64,000 bases of DNA from an uncultured Lachnospiraceae bacterium (lineage in GTDB: Bacteria > Bacillota > Clostridia > Lachnospirales > Lachnospiraceae). The stretch lies in assembly GCA_910588215.1 (NCBI GenBank), contig CAJUQJ010000008.1:1-64000 (forward strand), given 5' to 3'. The notes beneath the pieces were generated by a model, which was given only the letters and a program-made list of their open reading frames with translations, searched no databases and was not told the origin of the DNA. How positions within the stretch are numbered: the first letter of the stretch is position 1; each line of letters starts with the position of its first letter. The position numbers and the translations under genes were made by a program. Below, piece after piece: positions 53,944-63,056 of the stretch.

Positions 53944-54015
53944 CAGCTCGTAGGGGAATCGAACCCCTGTTTCCGCCGTGAGAGGGCGGCGTCTTGACCG
54001 CTTGACCAACGAGCC
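53944..54015 (-). tRNA. tRNA-Glu (anticodon CTC)
   Basis: A 72-base cloverleaf: acceptor GGCTCGT with ACGAGCT, anticodon stem CCGCC/GGCGG with loop CTCTCAC giving CTC, T-arm with GGTTCGATTCC. CCA is not encoded. The first pair is G-U, unusual for tRNA-Glu. A second Glu tRNA (TTC) must exist elsewhere. Confidence 0.93.
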
Positions 54016-54034
54016 ATTTGATTAGCACTTGCTT

Positions 54035-54063
54035 ATATTATTACATTTTCCGAAAAAAAGCAA
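54035..54063 (-). promoter_or_regulatory. Promoter of tRNA-Glu
   Basis: TTGCTT, 17-bp spacer, TAATAT on the - strand, about 20 bases before the tRNA. Confidence 0.6.
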
Positions 54064-54117
54064 GTACTTTTTCAAATTTTTTCAAAAAAATTATTGAAAA
54101 ACGTAAAAGCAGCGAAG

Positions 54118-57100
54118 TCAACTCACAAAATCAAACAGACTAATCTGATTGGACTCCGGCAGGTTCCCCAGGATTCCCAGCGTACTCATCAGATCGATGA
54201 TCGTCTTGGATGCCTTCGTGCGCTGCCTGAAATCATCTTTGCTGAGGAATGGGCCATCCTTGGCCGCCTCAACGATGGCATCCGCCGCCTTCTCTCCCAG
54301 ACCGTCGATGCTGCTTAAGGACGGCATCAGCTTCCCGTCCACGATCTGGAACAGACGTGACTGCGCCGAGAAAAGATCGATGGGCACGAACTCAAATCCT
54401 CTGGCATACATCTCCTGCACGATCTTCATATCCTTGTTGGTATCCTGCTCTTTCTTGGACAGGGTGTCGCTTCTGCGCTTGTAGTCCGCCATCACGTTCT
54501 CCAGATGCTGCTGCCCCTGGCACATGATCTCATAGGAAAAAGCCGAAGCCCGAATACTGAAATAGGCTGCGTAGTATGCCAGCGGATAATTGATCTTACA
54601 GTATGCAATACGCCAGGCCATCATGACATAAGCCGCCGCGTGAGCCTTCGGGAACATGTATTTGATCTTCTTGCAGGAACCGATATACCAGTCCGGCACG
54701 CCCTTCTCCGTCATTGCCGCAATCCAGTCGTCTTTTAGTCCCTTGCCCTTACGGACGCTCTCCATGATCGTGAAGGACAAAGACGGATCCACCCCCTTCT
54801 GCATCAAATAGATCATAATATCGTCACGACAGCAGATGGCCGTGGAAATCGTAGCCTTGCCCTCCTCGATCAATGTCTGGGCATTCCCCAGCCACACATC
54901 CGTGCCATGGGACAGGCCGGAAATCCGCACCAGATCCGTAAAGCACTTGGGCTTCGCATCAATGACCATCTGAATCACGAACTCCGTACCGAACTCCGGC
55001 ACGCCCAGACACCCCAGCTTACAGCCGCCAATCTGCTCCGGCGTGATTCCCAGCGCCTCCGTTGACTGGAAAAGCGACATCACGCCCGGATCGTCCAGCG
55101 GGATCGTCACAGGGTCTATCCCCGTCAGATCCTGCAGCATACGGATCATGGTCGGATCATCGTGTCCCAGAATATCCAGCTTCAACAAATTATGGTCAAT
55201 GGAATGATAGTCAAAATGGGTGGTGACGATGTCCGTCGTCATATCGTTGGCCGGATGCTGTACCGGCGTAAAAGAGTTGATGTCCTCCCCCACCGGCAAC
55301 ACCACAATGCCACCCGGATGCTGGCCGGTGCTCCTGCGGATTCCCGTACATCCCGTCACGATACGGTTAATCTCACAGACACGCTTATGCCTGCCCCGCT
55401 CCTCATAATAGTTCCGCACATAACCGAAAGCCGTCTTGTCCGCCAGCGTACCGATGGTCCCAGCCCGGTAAGTCTGACCGCTGCCGAAGATCACCTCCGT
55501 GTATTTGTGCGCCTTACTCTGATACTCGCCAGAAAAGTTCAAGTCGATATCCGGCTCCTTATCCCCCTTAAAGCCAAGGAAGGTCTCGAAGGGAATATCA
55601 AACCCTTCCTTGTCAAGCGGCGTGCCGCACTGCGGACAGTTCTTATCCGGCATATCGCATCCCGCACCGCCGCCGTAAGCTCTCACTTCCTCGGAATCAA
55701 AATCATAATAGTGGCATTTAGGGCACAGGTAATGAGGACTCAGGGAATTAACCTCCGTGATTCCCGCCATATTGGCCACAAAAGAGCTTCCCACAGAACC
55801 GCGGGAGCCAACCAGATAGCCGTCCTCCACCGATTTCCACACCAGCTTCTGAGCGATGATGTACATCACCGCAAACCCGTTAGAGATGATGGAGTGCAGC
55901 TCCTTCTCCAGCCTGTCCTCCACAATCTTCGGCAGCGTCTCCCCGTACAGCTCATGCGCCCTGTTATAGCAGATCTCCGTAAGCTGCCTGTCGCTGTCCT
56001 CGATCACCGGCGGACACTTGTCCGGCCGTACCGGCGACATAGTCTCGATCATATCCGCGATCAGGTTAGTGTTGGTGATGACCACCTCCTCAGCCTTATC
56101 GCTTCCCAAATAGGCGAACTCCAGAAGCATCTCATCCGTCGTCCGAAAATACAGCGGCGCCTGGTTATCTGCATCCGGGAATCCCTGTCCCGCCATGATG
56201 ATGCGACGGTAGACCTCATCCTCCGGATTCAGAAAATGTACGTCACAAGTAGCCGCCACCGGCTTGTGGAACTGCTCCCCCAGCCGCACGATCTTCCGGT
56301 TGATCTCCATGATATCTTCCACGGAATTTACATTCTGCACCCGCTCGGACTCGATCATGAACCTGTTGTTACCCAGAGGCTGAATCTCCAGATAATCATA
56401 GAAATCCACAAGTCTGGCAATCTCCGCATCCGGCTTCCGCTCAAGAAGCGCACGATAAAGCTCTCCCGCCTCGCAGGCGCTGCCCACGATCAGACCTTCC
56501 CGGTACTGATTCAGAAGACTCTTCGGAATCCGCGGCCTTCTGGCAAAATAAGTCAGATGGGACAGTGAAATCAGCCGATACAGGTTCATTCGTCCCACAT
56601 TGTTTTTGGCCAGAATGATGCCGTGATAGGTGGGCAGTTTCTTTATAATGCTGGGACTTAAATTTCCCTTCTCGTTGATCTGGGCCAGCGTAGTGATGCC
56701 GTCCTTTGCCATCATCGGAATCAGCTTGACGAAGATCTGCGCCGTGGCTTCCGCGTCATCCACCGCCCGGTGATGATTCTCCAACGAAACACCCAGCGTC
56801 TTGGCCACCGCGTCCAGCGTGTGTTTGGCCTGCGCCGGCAGCATCACTCTCGCCATCCCCACCGTGTCCACATAGGTGAAATCATGGGCAATTCCCTGCC
56901 TGTCGCAGTTTTCCATGATAAAACTCATGTCGAACCCGGCATTGTGGGCTACCAGCATACAACCCTCACAGAAGCTGAGAAACTGCGGCAGCACGCTCTC
57001 GATTTTCTCCGCGTCGATCACCATATCGTCCTTGATGCCTGTCAGCTTCTCGATCTCGAAAGGGATCGGCACCTCTGGATTGACGAACACCGAAAAGCGG

Positions 57101-58926
57101 TCCACAATCTTACCGCCGCAGACCTTCACCGCGCCGATCTCTATGATTCTGTTTTCCACCGGAGAAAAGCCCGTGGTCTCGATATCGAACACTACGAAAT
57201 CCTGGCTGAAATCCTGCCCCTTGTCATTGGTGGCGATTTCATGCAGATCGTCCACCAGATAGGCTTCCACCCCGTAAATCACCTTGAAAAAGTCCTGCTT
57301 GTCCGGGTCCGGATCCCCCGCTTCTTTGCGCTTGTTCTTTTCTGCCTTCCACAGATCTTCCCAGACATGGTTGGCGTCCGGAAAGGACTGCACCACGCCG
57401 TGATCCGTGATGGCGATCGCCGGATGTCCCCACTGATAGGCCCTCTTGACAATATCCTTGGCCTCGGACACGCCGTCCATATCGCTCATCTTCGTATGGC
57501 AGTGCAGCTCAACCCGCTTGCGCACACTGGTATCCAAGCGTGATGTGGTAAAATCCGGTATCTTCTTGATCCCCGTCAAAGAACCGATGGTCAACTCATG
57601 GTCAAACTTGTCCGTCAACGTCATGCCCTTAATCTTCACGAAAGCGCCCGGCTTCACATCCCCGGTCAACTCCGCCACGTGATCGTTGTGCAGAAACATC
57701 TTGATCGTCATCGTATCGGAAAAGTCCGTCACATCAAAGATCAGGATCGTCCGCTCGTTCTTGATCTCCCGCTTGTCCATATTGAGGATCTTGCCGCGTA
57801 TGACAACCTCGCCCATCTCACCGATGATATCGTTGATTGGCATGGACTCCTCGTCAAAATCCCGGCCATACAGCACATCCGGATTGTCGGAACGTTTCAG
57901 CGCCCGCCGGAAATCGTTCTTCTTTCCGTCTTCGCCCTTTCTGCCGCCCTTGAACGACGACTTGACGCCATAGCGGCCTGCCTGTCCCGCTCCCGGCAGA
58001 AGCTGTCCCGCCGGTTTCTGCCCGCCGGCCGTGCTGCCCGCCCCGGACTGCGCCTGTAAAACGCCACCGTTCCCGGACTGTCCCAGAACGGGGCGACCTG
58101 CCCCGTTCTGGGCGGGCGCAAAGCCACCAAAACCGTCTGCTGCTCCCTGCCCCCCTGCCATCAACTGGCCGGGCGCCAGGTCTCCGACGGCTCCCTGCAT
58201 ATACGGTGCAAATTCATCCTGATACGCACCGGATGCCACTCCCTGACTATAGCCGGATTCAGAATTATGTAAACCTTTCATACTGGATCCCGTGTCCACC
58301 CCTGCCTCTGTACCGTCCATATACCCATCTGGCCTGCCGCCGCCATAGCCCGCTCTGGCCGAAATCTCCGCCACCTGCATGGCCAGTCTGTGCTCGTCCT
58401 CCTTCTTATACTTCCCCGCAATATGTTCCTTATAAGAAATCTGCACCGACACCGCGAAACCGCAGCGCTCGTTATAGATCTTTTCCAGAATCCTGGTCAA
58501 CTCTTCCGCCTTGCTTTTGCCAAGCACCGTATCCTCCACGGTCAGCTGCAGCGTATTCTCCTCCGCAAAAGCGATATCCGCCTTCTTAAACAGATTGTAC
58601 TCTACCGGAGAATACTCTCGCAGCTCTAACAGGATACTGTCCCGGTAAATCTCCGTCAGCTTCTTTGGGTCATACTGGGATGACAGATGAAAGCGTTCAT
58701 AGAATTTGATCACCATAGGCACATTAGGAAAAAACTGTTTCTTGATTTCTCCCTCCGCCCGGAAAACATCCTCCTTCTGGATCAACCTGTCCGAAGAAAT
58801 ATAGACACGCAGAAAATCTTTCCGCTTCGTAGACGAAACCTTCTCCACAGTGACCTGCTCGAACAGATCCCGCAATCCCGTATCCAGTTTTAAAGAGGGG
58901 AACACTTCAAAGAATTTCTTACCCAT
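54118..58926 (-). CDS. polC: DNA polymerase III PolC
   Basis: A 1602-residue replicative polymerase of the PolC type. N-terminal domain about 1-185; a Gly/Gln/Ala-rich linker about 190-335; OB domain (VVIRGKILNMDKREIKN, about 370-450); PHP (ELHCHTKMSDMDG near 475); proofreading exonuclease (FVVFDIETTGFSP near 575; YVDTVGMARVM); polymerase with EPDIDLNFSG near 1127; zinc-binding CPKCHYYDFD...CPQCG just before. The linker makes it longer than the usual 1430-1470. It is GC-rich compared with the rest. Encoded after ispG, as in many Firmicutes. Confidence 0.96.
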   Translation of the reverse strand: MGKKFFEVFPSLKLDTGLRDLFEQVTVEKVSSTKRKDFLRVYISSDRLIQKEDVFRAEGEIKKQFFPNVPMVIKFYERFHLSSQYDPKKLTEIYRDSILLELREYSPVEYNLFKKADIAFAEENTLQLTVEDTVLGKSKAEELTRILEKIYNERCGFAVSVQISYKEHIAGKYKKEDEHRLAMQVAEISARAGYGGGRPDGYMDGTEAGVDTGSSMKGLHNSESGYSQGVASGAYQDEFAPYMQGAVGDLAPGQLMAGGQGAADGFGGFAPAQNGAGRPVLGQSGNGGVLQAQSGAGSTAGGQKPAGQLLPGAGQAGRYGVKSSFKGGRKGEDGKKNDFRRALKRSDNPDVLYGRDFDEESMPINDIIGEMGEVVIRGKILNMDKREIKNERTILIFDVTDFSDTMTIKMFLHNDHVAELTGDVKPGAFVKIKGMTLTDKFDHELTIGSLTGIKKIPDFTTSRLDTSVRKRVELHCHTKMSDMDGVSEAKDIVKRAYQWGHPAIAITDHGVVQSFPDANHVWEDLWKAEKNKRKEAGDPDPDKQDFFKVIYGVEAYLVDDLHEIATNDKGQDFSQDFVVFDIETTGFSPVENRIIEIGAVKVCGGKIVDRFSVFVNPEVPIPFEIEKLTGIKDDMVIDAEKIESVLPQFLSFCEGCMLVAHNAGFDMSFIMENCDRQGIAHDFTYVDTVGMARVMLPAQAKHTLDAVAKTLGVSLENHHRAVDDAEATAQIFVKLIPMMAKDGITTLAQINEKGNLSPSIIKKLPTYHGIILAKNNVGRMNLYRLISLSHLTYFARRPRIPKSLLNQYREGLIVGSACEAGELYRALLERKPDAEIARLVDFYDYLEIQPLGNNRFMIESERVQNVNSVEDIMEINRKIVRLGEQFHKPVAATCDVHFLNPEDEVYRRIIMAGQGFPDADNQAPLYFRTTDEMLLEFAYLGSDKAEEVVITNTNLIADMIETMSPVRPDKCPPVIEDSDRQLTEICYNRAHELYGETLPKIVEDRLEKELHSIISNGFAVMYIIAQKLVWKSVEDGYLVGSRGSVGSSFVANMAGITEVNSLSPHYLCPKCHYYDFDSEEVRAYGGGAGCDMPDKNCPQCGTPLDKEGFDIPFETFLGFKGDKEPDIDLNFSGEYQSKAHKYTEVIFGSGQTYRAGTIGTLADKTAFGYVRNYYEERGRHKRVCEINRIVTGCTGIRRSTGQHPGGIVVLPVGEDINSFTPVQHPANDMTTDIVTTHFDYHSIDHNLLKLDILGHDDPTMIRMLQDLTGIDPVTIPLDDPGVMSLFQSTEALGITPEQIGGCKLGCLGVPEFGTEFVIQMVIDAKPKCFTDLVRISGLSHGTDVWLGNAQTLIEEGKATISTAICCRDDIMIYLMQKGVDPSLSFTIMESVRKGKGLKDDWIAAMTEKGVPDWYIGSCKKIKYMFPKAHAAAYVMMAWRIAYCKINYPLAYYAAYFSIRASAFSYEIMCQGQQHLENVMADYKRRSDTLSKKEQDTNKDMKIVQEMYARGFEFVPIDLFSAQSRLFQIVDGKLMPSLSSIDGLGEKAADAIVEAAKDGPFLSKDDFRQRTKASKTIIDLMSTLGILGNLPESNQISLFDFVS

Positions 58927-59089
58927 CTATACTAAATATTCCTTTCCTAAGTATTCAATATGCCCATTCGTACTCTGCTGTCGCTTCATCCCTGTCACCA
59001 TATCTCACAGAAAGTGCACTCTCTTTGCATTCGCACAAACATATCCTTGGTTATTCGTAGATAACGTTCTATGGCATCTTAGTACGGCT

Positions 59090-60148
59090 TCATGCCTGCC
59101 CCCAGTTCAAGAGTTCCTCCCGCAAAGTGGCAAGCAGCTGATCCTCCGGCACCTTCTTCACAATCTCGCCCTTCTTGATCAGCAGGCCTTCTCCCAGGCC
59201 GCCGGCAATTCCAATATCCGCTTCCTTCGCCTCACCGGGTCCATTGACTGCACATCCCATCACAGCTACCTTGATATCCAGCGGGATGTCCTCCACCATC
59301 TTCTCCACCTGGTTTGCCAGACCAATCAGGTCAATACGTGTTCTGCCGCAGGTAGGACAGGATACCACCTCGATACCGCCTTTTCTAAGCCCAAGCGTAC
59401 GCAGGATCAGTTTTGCAGACTTGATTTCTTCCACCGGATCACCCGTCAGCGAAACCCTGATCGTATCGCCAATCCCCTGATGCAAGATAAGTCCCAAGCC
59501 AATAGCCGACTTAATATTGCCGCTTGTTACCGTTCCGGCCTCCGTGATGCCCACATGCAGCGGGTAATTCGTCCTCTCTGCCAATACTTCATGGGCCTTC
59601 ACACACATCATCACATCCGAAGACTTGATACTGATCACCAAGTTATCATAGCCCAGGTCTTCTATAATACCCACTTTATCCAAAGCACTTTCCACAATGC
59701 CCTCTGCCGTCACGCCGTGATATTTCTCCACTAGTTCCTTTTCCAGGGAACCGCTGTTGACGCCCACACGAATAGGAATGTTGCGCTCCTTCGCCACAGT
59801 CACTACCGCTGCAACCTTGTCATGGCTTCCGATATTACCGGGATTGATACGAATCTTATCCGCGCCGTTCTCCATGGCGGCGATCGCCATCTTATAGTCG
59901 AAATGGATATCCGCCACAAGCGGAATGTGTATCTGTTTCTTAATCTCCTTAACTGCTGCTGCCGCCTCTGCAGTAGGCACTGTACAGCGGATAATCTCAC
60001 AGCCTGCCTGCTCCAGACGAAGGATCTGCGCCACTGTCGCCTGTACATCCTCTGTCTTCGTATTTGTCATAGACTGAATCAAGATTGGATTCCCGTCCCC
60101 GATCACTCTGTCTCCAATTCTTATTGCTTTCGTATTTTCTCGATGCAT
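59090..60148 (-). CDS. ispG: 4-Hydroxy-3-methylbut-2-enyl diphosphate synthase
   Basis: A 352-residue iron-sulfur enzyme of the MEP isoprenoid pathway. TIM barrel (IQSMTNTKTEDV, VADIHFDYKMA, RINPGNIG) and a C-terminal domain with [4Fe-4S] ligands in SCPTCGRT and GCAVNGPGEAKEADIG. Full length. Usual neighbours rseP and polC are present, but the rseP side is interrupted by three other genes. Confidence 0.96.
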   Translation of the reverse strand: MHRENTKAIRIGDRVIGDGNPILIQSMTNTKTEDVQATVAQILRLEQAGCEIIRCTVPTAEAAAAVKEIKKQIHIPLVADIHFDYKMAIAAMENGADKIRINPGNIGSHDKVAAVVTVAKERNIPIRVGVNSGSLEKELVEKYHGVTAEGIVESALDKVGIIEDLGYDNLVISIKSSDVMMCVKAHEVLAERTNYPLHVGITEAGTVTSGNIKSAIGLGLILHQGIGDTIRVSLTGDPVEEIKSAKLILRTLGLRKGGIEVVSCPTCGRTRIDLIGLANQVEKMVEDIPLDIKVAVMGCAVNGPGEAKEADIGIAGGLGEGLLIKKGEIVKKVPEDQLLATLREELLNWGQA

Positions 60149-60404
60149 GTTTCACTCCATTTCTGCGCTGCTTCTCCAATATTCTTGAATCTACTCCTTG
60201 ATGAGTTCGCGGCAGGCAGCGCGCAGCCGCAAATCTGACAATTAAGAATTTTAATATTCGATAAAATCTCCTTGTCTGATTTTCATCGGACTACATTGCC
60301 AACACGCAATGACGCCACCGGGCTACAGCCAAATTTTCCAACACAATAATGAATGATCAGACAAGTGAAGATATTCATACAAAAAGGCCGTTACAGAGTT
60401 ATGT

Positions 60405-60749
60405 TCATACCGTATGTACCGTTTTATCTGCTTTATGCCTCTCAAGAATACCATGTACACGTTCAACTTCATCTAGTATCATTTCATCCATATCCTTCAA
60501 TTCAATCGTAGATTTCACCACCTGGCGTCTCAACGATCTGGCATCTTTCTTGAAACCTTTTATCTCTTCCTGCATGCCCTGCATCCCGTCTTTAATGTCC
60601 TTGATCTCTTCCTGCATGCCCTGCATTCCGTCTTTAATGTCCTTGATCTCTTCTTGCATGCCCTGCATTCCGTCTTTAATGTCCTTGATTTCTTCCTGCA
60701 TGCCCTGCATGTTGACTATGATCAAATCCAGCTTTTGATTCTCTGTCAT
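60405..60749 (-). CDS. Coiled-coil protein with 14-residue repeats
   Basis: A 114-residue protein. After MTENQKLDLIIVN it has three and a part copies of a 14-residue unit (GMQEEIKDIKDGMQ), then a basic helix and acidic helix. Heptad pattern indicates a long coiled coil. Start at 60749 has AAGGTGG upstream. Repeat units are nearly identical in DNA as well. Function unknown; the same type of repeat is seen in many small clostridial proteins. Confidence 0.75.
   Translation of the reverse strand: MTENQKLDLIIVNMQGMQEEIKDIKDGMQGMQEEIKDIKDGMQGMQEEIKDIKDGMQGMQEEIKGFKKDARSLRRQVVKSTIELKDMDEMILDEVERVHGILERHKADKTVHTV
60564..60715. repeat. 42-bp tandem repeats within the coiled-coil gene
   Basis: Units begin at 60564, 60606, 60648 and 60690 (the last partial), differing at one or two positions each. 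The near identity at DNA level suggests recent copy-number change. Confidence 0.9.
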
Positions 60750-60926
60750 AGTATCACCACCTTTATCAAAATAACGTATTATTGATATTGATATAACTAT
60801 ATCACATTTCATATGTAAAGTCTATTCAGTTATCACGATTCATCCCATAGATTCATGATAAATCTGATCTTCCATTTTTACTTCCGATTTCCCTGCCCAT
60901 GTGCAGTGCACTGCTTCACCTTACTG

Positions 60927-61907
60927 TCACTCCATCTCCGTAAGCCAAACCCGTTTCTCTACTACCCTTATAAAAGACCGCTTCAGTCTTTTAGAAAAAC
61001 GTTCTCCGCACTTGTACATATCTTTTCTGATCTCTTGTACCATCTGATACCGTTCTGCAGGATTATCCCTGATGCATCTGCGAATAATCTGTTCCAGCCA
61101 GTCTCCCACAAAATATTGATGATCTTTGATCGCCAGCAATGTGTACGGCGGCCTTGCCGGATCCGTACCAGTCACCACAAAATACAATAACATCCCAAAC
61201 GCATAAATGTCACTTCTTTCATCTGCATAAATTCCCTTACCGATACGTCCGAACTGCTCCGGCGCACCGTATCCCGGAGTAGCCGCCATCCTCATCGCGC
61301 GCACTCCAAAATTTCGACAATGTGCTGCCCCAAAATCAATCAGCCTCAGCTTATCCTCCGAACAGACCATGACATTCTGTGGTTTCAGATCTCGATAGAT
61401 AACAGGTGGTTTTCTTGTATGCAGATAGCACATCACATCCAACAACTGTTCCGCCCATACATACACCTGTTGTTCTGTAGCACAACCATTTTTCTCTATA
61501 TATTCCTGCAGCGTCACACCCTGTATATACTCCATCACCATATACCATATGTCATCCTCCCACAACAGATCATAAATGACAGGCAACATAGGATGTTTAA
61601 GTTGTCTGAGAATATCCGCTTCCAGCAAGATCCCCCTGTCTCTGCCAATCTTTTCTGTATTACATCCTGCTGCTTTTTCTTCTTTCCCGCACCCCGCTTC
61701 CCGTATCATTTCCTCTTCCGCAGCATCCTCTACGCTACTGATTTCCTTATCACACTGTTTATGCTGCCACTTATACACCTGTTTGATCGCCACCTTCCTG
61801 TGCAGATCTTCATCCTGCGCCAAATATACGTCTCCTTCTGCTCCCTTTCCAATAGGCCTGATCACTCTATATTTTCCGACTGCCTCTCTTTTTTCCATAT
61901 CAATCAT
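60927..61907 (-). CDS. Ser/Thr protein kinase, cytosolic
   Basis: A 326-residue Hanks-type kinase. Gly loop IGKGAEGDVYLA (19-30), Lys42 in VAIKQ, catalytic loop YRDLKPQN (HRD is YRD), LIDFGAAHC, GAPEQF. An insert rich in Glu, Lys and Cys (about 48-92) separates the Lys strand from the C-helix region. There are no membrane or PASTA domains, unlike PrkC. Start ATG at 61907 or three codons later; the ribosome site is weak. The PPM phosphatase gene lies 76 bp upstream in the same direction. Confidence 0.9.
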   Translation of the reverse strand: MIDMEKREAVGKYRVIRPIGKGAEGDVYLAQDEDLHRKVAIKQVYKWQHKQCDKEISSVEDAAEEEMIREAGCGKEEKAAGCNTEKIGRDRGILLEADILRQLKHPMLPVIYDLLWEDDIWYMVMEYIQGVTLQEYIEKNGCATEQQVYVWAEQLLDVMCYLHTRKPPVIYRDLKPQNVMVCSEDKLRLIDFGAAHCRNFGVRAMRMAATPGYGAPEQFGRIGKGIYADERSDIYAFGMLLYFVVTGTDPARPPYTLLAIKDHQYFVGDWLEQIIRRCIRDNPAERYQMVQEIRKDMYKCGERFSKRLKRSFIRVVEKRVWLTEME

Positions 61908-61983
61908 TCAAACAATTACCCCCTCTTCGCGATCCACAAATTAACCGAAATATTGCACCATAGAAATTTCCATTAGCACAGCA

Positions 61984-62715
61984 TCACCTGTCCTCCGCCT
62001 TCACATAGACAGCCAACAGATTGTCCCTCTCCCCACGTCGCATGCATGCCTCCCCAATCTCCCGAAGCCTTCTTGCAATCTGCTCTTCTTCAAGAAGCCG
62101 GTCCGGATTCATGACCTCAGTCATTTCCCGTTGTGTAACACAATGATAAAAACCGTCGCTACATAACAACACTGCCTGTCCGCTTCTCATACTTCCCGTT
62201 TTAAAATCCGGCTTCTCATAGCCGAAACTTCCAACACATTTTGTCAACATATTCCTTCCCTTTACATGATCCCGCGTCATACACACAGCTTTTACCCGTT
62301 TATAGCCGGCAGAGAACTGATATACTCTGCTGTCACCCAAGTGCCAGACATAATATGTTTTCTCAACTATAGTCAGAACCGTCATGGTTGTCCCTAAGCT
62401 GATATTCTGCTGCAAGCTATACTGCCGAATCTTTTCGTGCATATCATACACCAGTCGCTCCATGGATCTTCGGATTTTCCAACAGGGTTTTCTTTTCTGA
62501 ACAGCCCGCAGCAAAAATTCATAGAACCACTCCAACAGACGTTTCGTCACATAGCCACTGGCCCATTCCCCCTGTTCCAAACCTCCCATGCCATCGCAGA
62601 CTGCTGCCATCAATACTCTGCCACGAGCAGTCAATACCTGATGCAGTACGATCGAGTCCTGGTTATCCATTGCCACAGACCCTCGATGCCAATATATACC
62701 TGTTAAAAATCTCAT
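61984..62715 (-). CDS. PPM-family Ser/Thr protein phosphatase
   Basis: A 243-residue PP2C-type phosphatase. Metal-binding motifs AAVCDGMGG, HLGDSRVY, LLCSDGFYH and ERDNLLAV are all present. It likely reverses phosphorylation by the kinase encoded next. Start with GGAAAG; no membrane segment. Confidence 0.9.
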   Translation of the reverse strand: MRFLTGIYWHRGSVAMDNQDSIVLHQVLTARGRVLMAAVCDGMGGLEQGEWASGYVTKRLLEWFYEFLLRAVQKRKPCWKIRRSMERLVYDMHEKIRQYSLQQNISLGTTMTVLTIVEKTYYVWHLGDSRVYQFSAGYKRVKAVCMTRDHVKGRNMLTKCVGSFGYEKPDFKTGSMRSGQAVLLCSDGFYHCVTQREMTEVMNPDRLLEEEQIARRLREIGEACMRRGERDNLLAVYVKAEDR

Positions 62716-63056
62716 GTTTTTCCTTTCCTATTACTTCCTGTTTGTATGAATCGCTGCGGGATACCCGCCTGAATTACCTGCTGACTGCAGATAATAAAAG
62801 AAGTCATCTCTGTATTAAGAATTAACGTTTTTCATATTATACCACATACATAGTTGAAGTCAAGACTTATCTATTCACGGTCCAAAATATACGTATAAAT
62901 AGTTACTATTCACGACCCAGGAGCCACTCATAGTAACGATTCGGGGCGATATTTAAGAATTTTGCTTCGCAAAAATCGCCCCTCACTCCTGAATCATGTT
63001 CTCACGGAATGCGCAGTCCAGCGCATTCCTGACCCGTGAATAATTGCGCAGTTTCT
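62716..63056. repeat. rseP-PPM gap with three hairpin repeats
   Basis: GTTACTA/TAGTAAC (about 62908-62939) around TTCACG; GGGGCGAT/ATCGCCCC (62943-62982) with inner TTTTGC/GCAAAA; and GGAATGCGC/GCGCATTCC (63006-63029). The last belongs with 40290-40330. No gene is seen. Confidence 0.65.

Noticed and set aside
60564..60715. Regular 42-bp repeats as CRISPR
   Set aside because: Units are contiguous without spacers and lie in frame in a protein gene.
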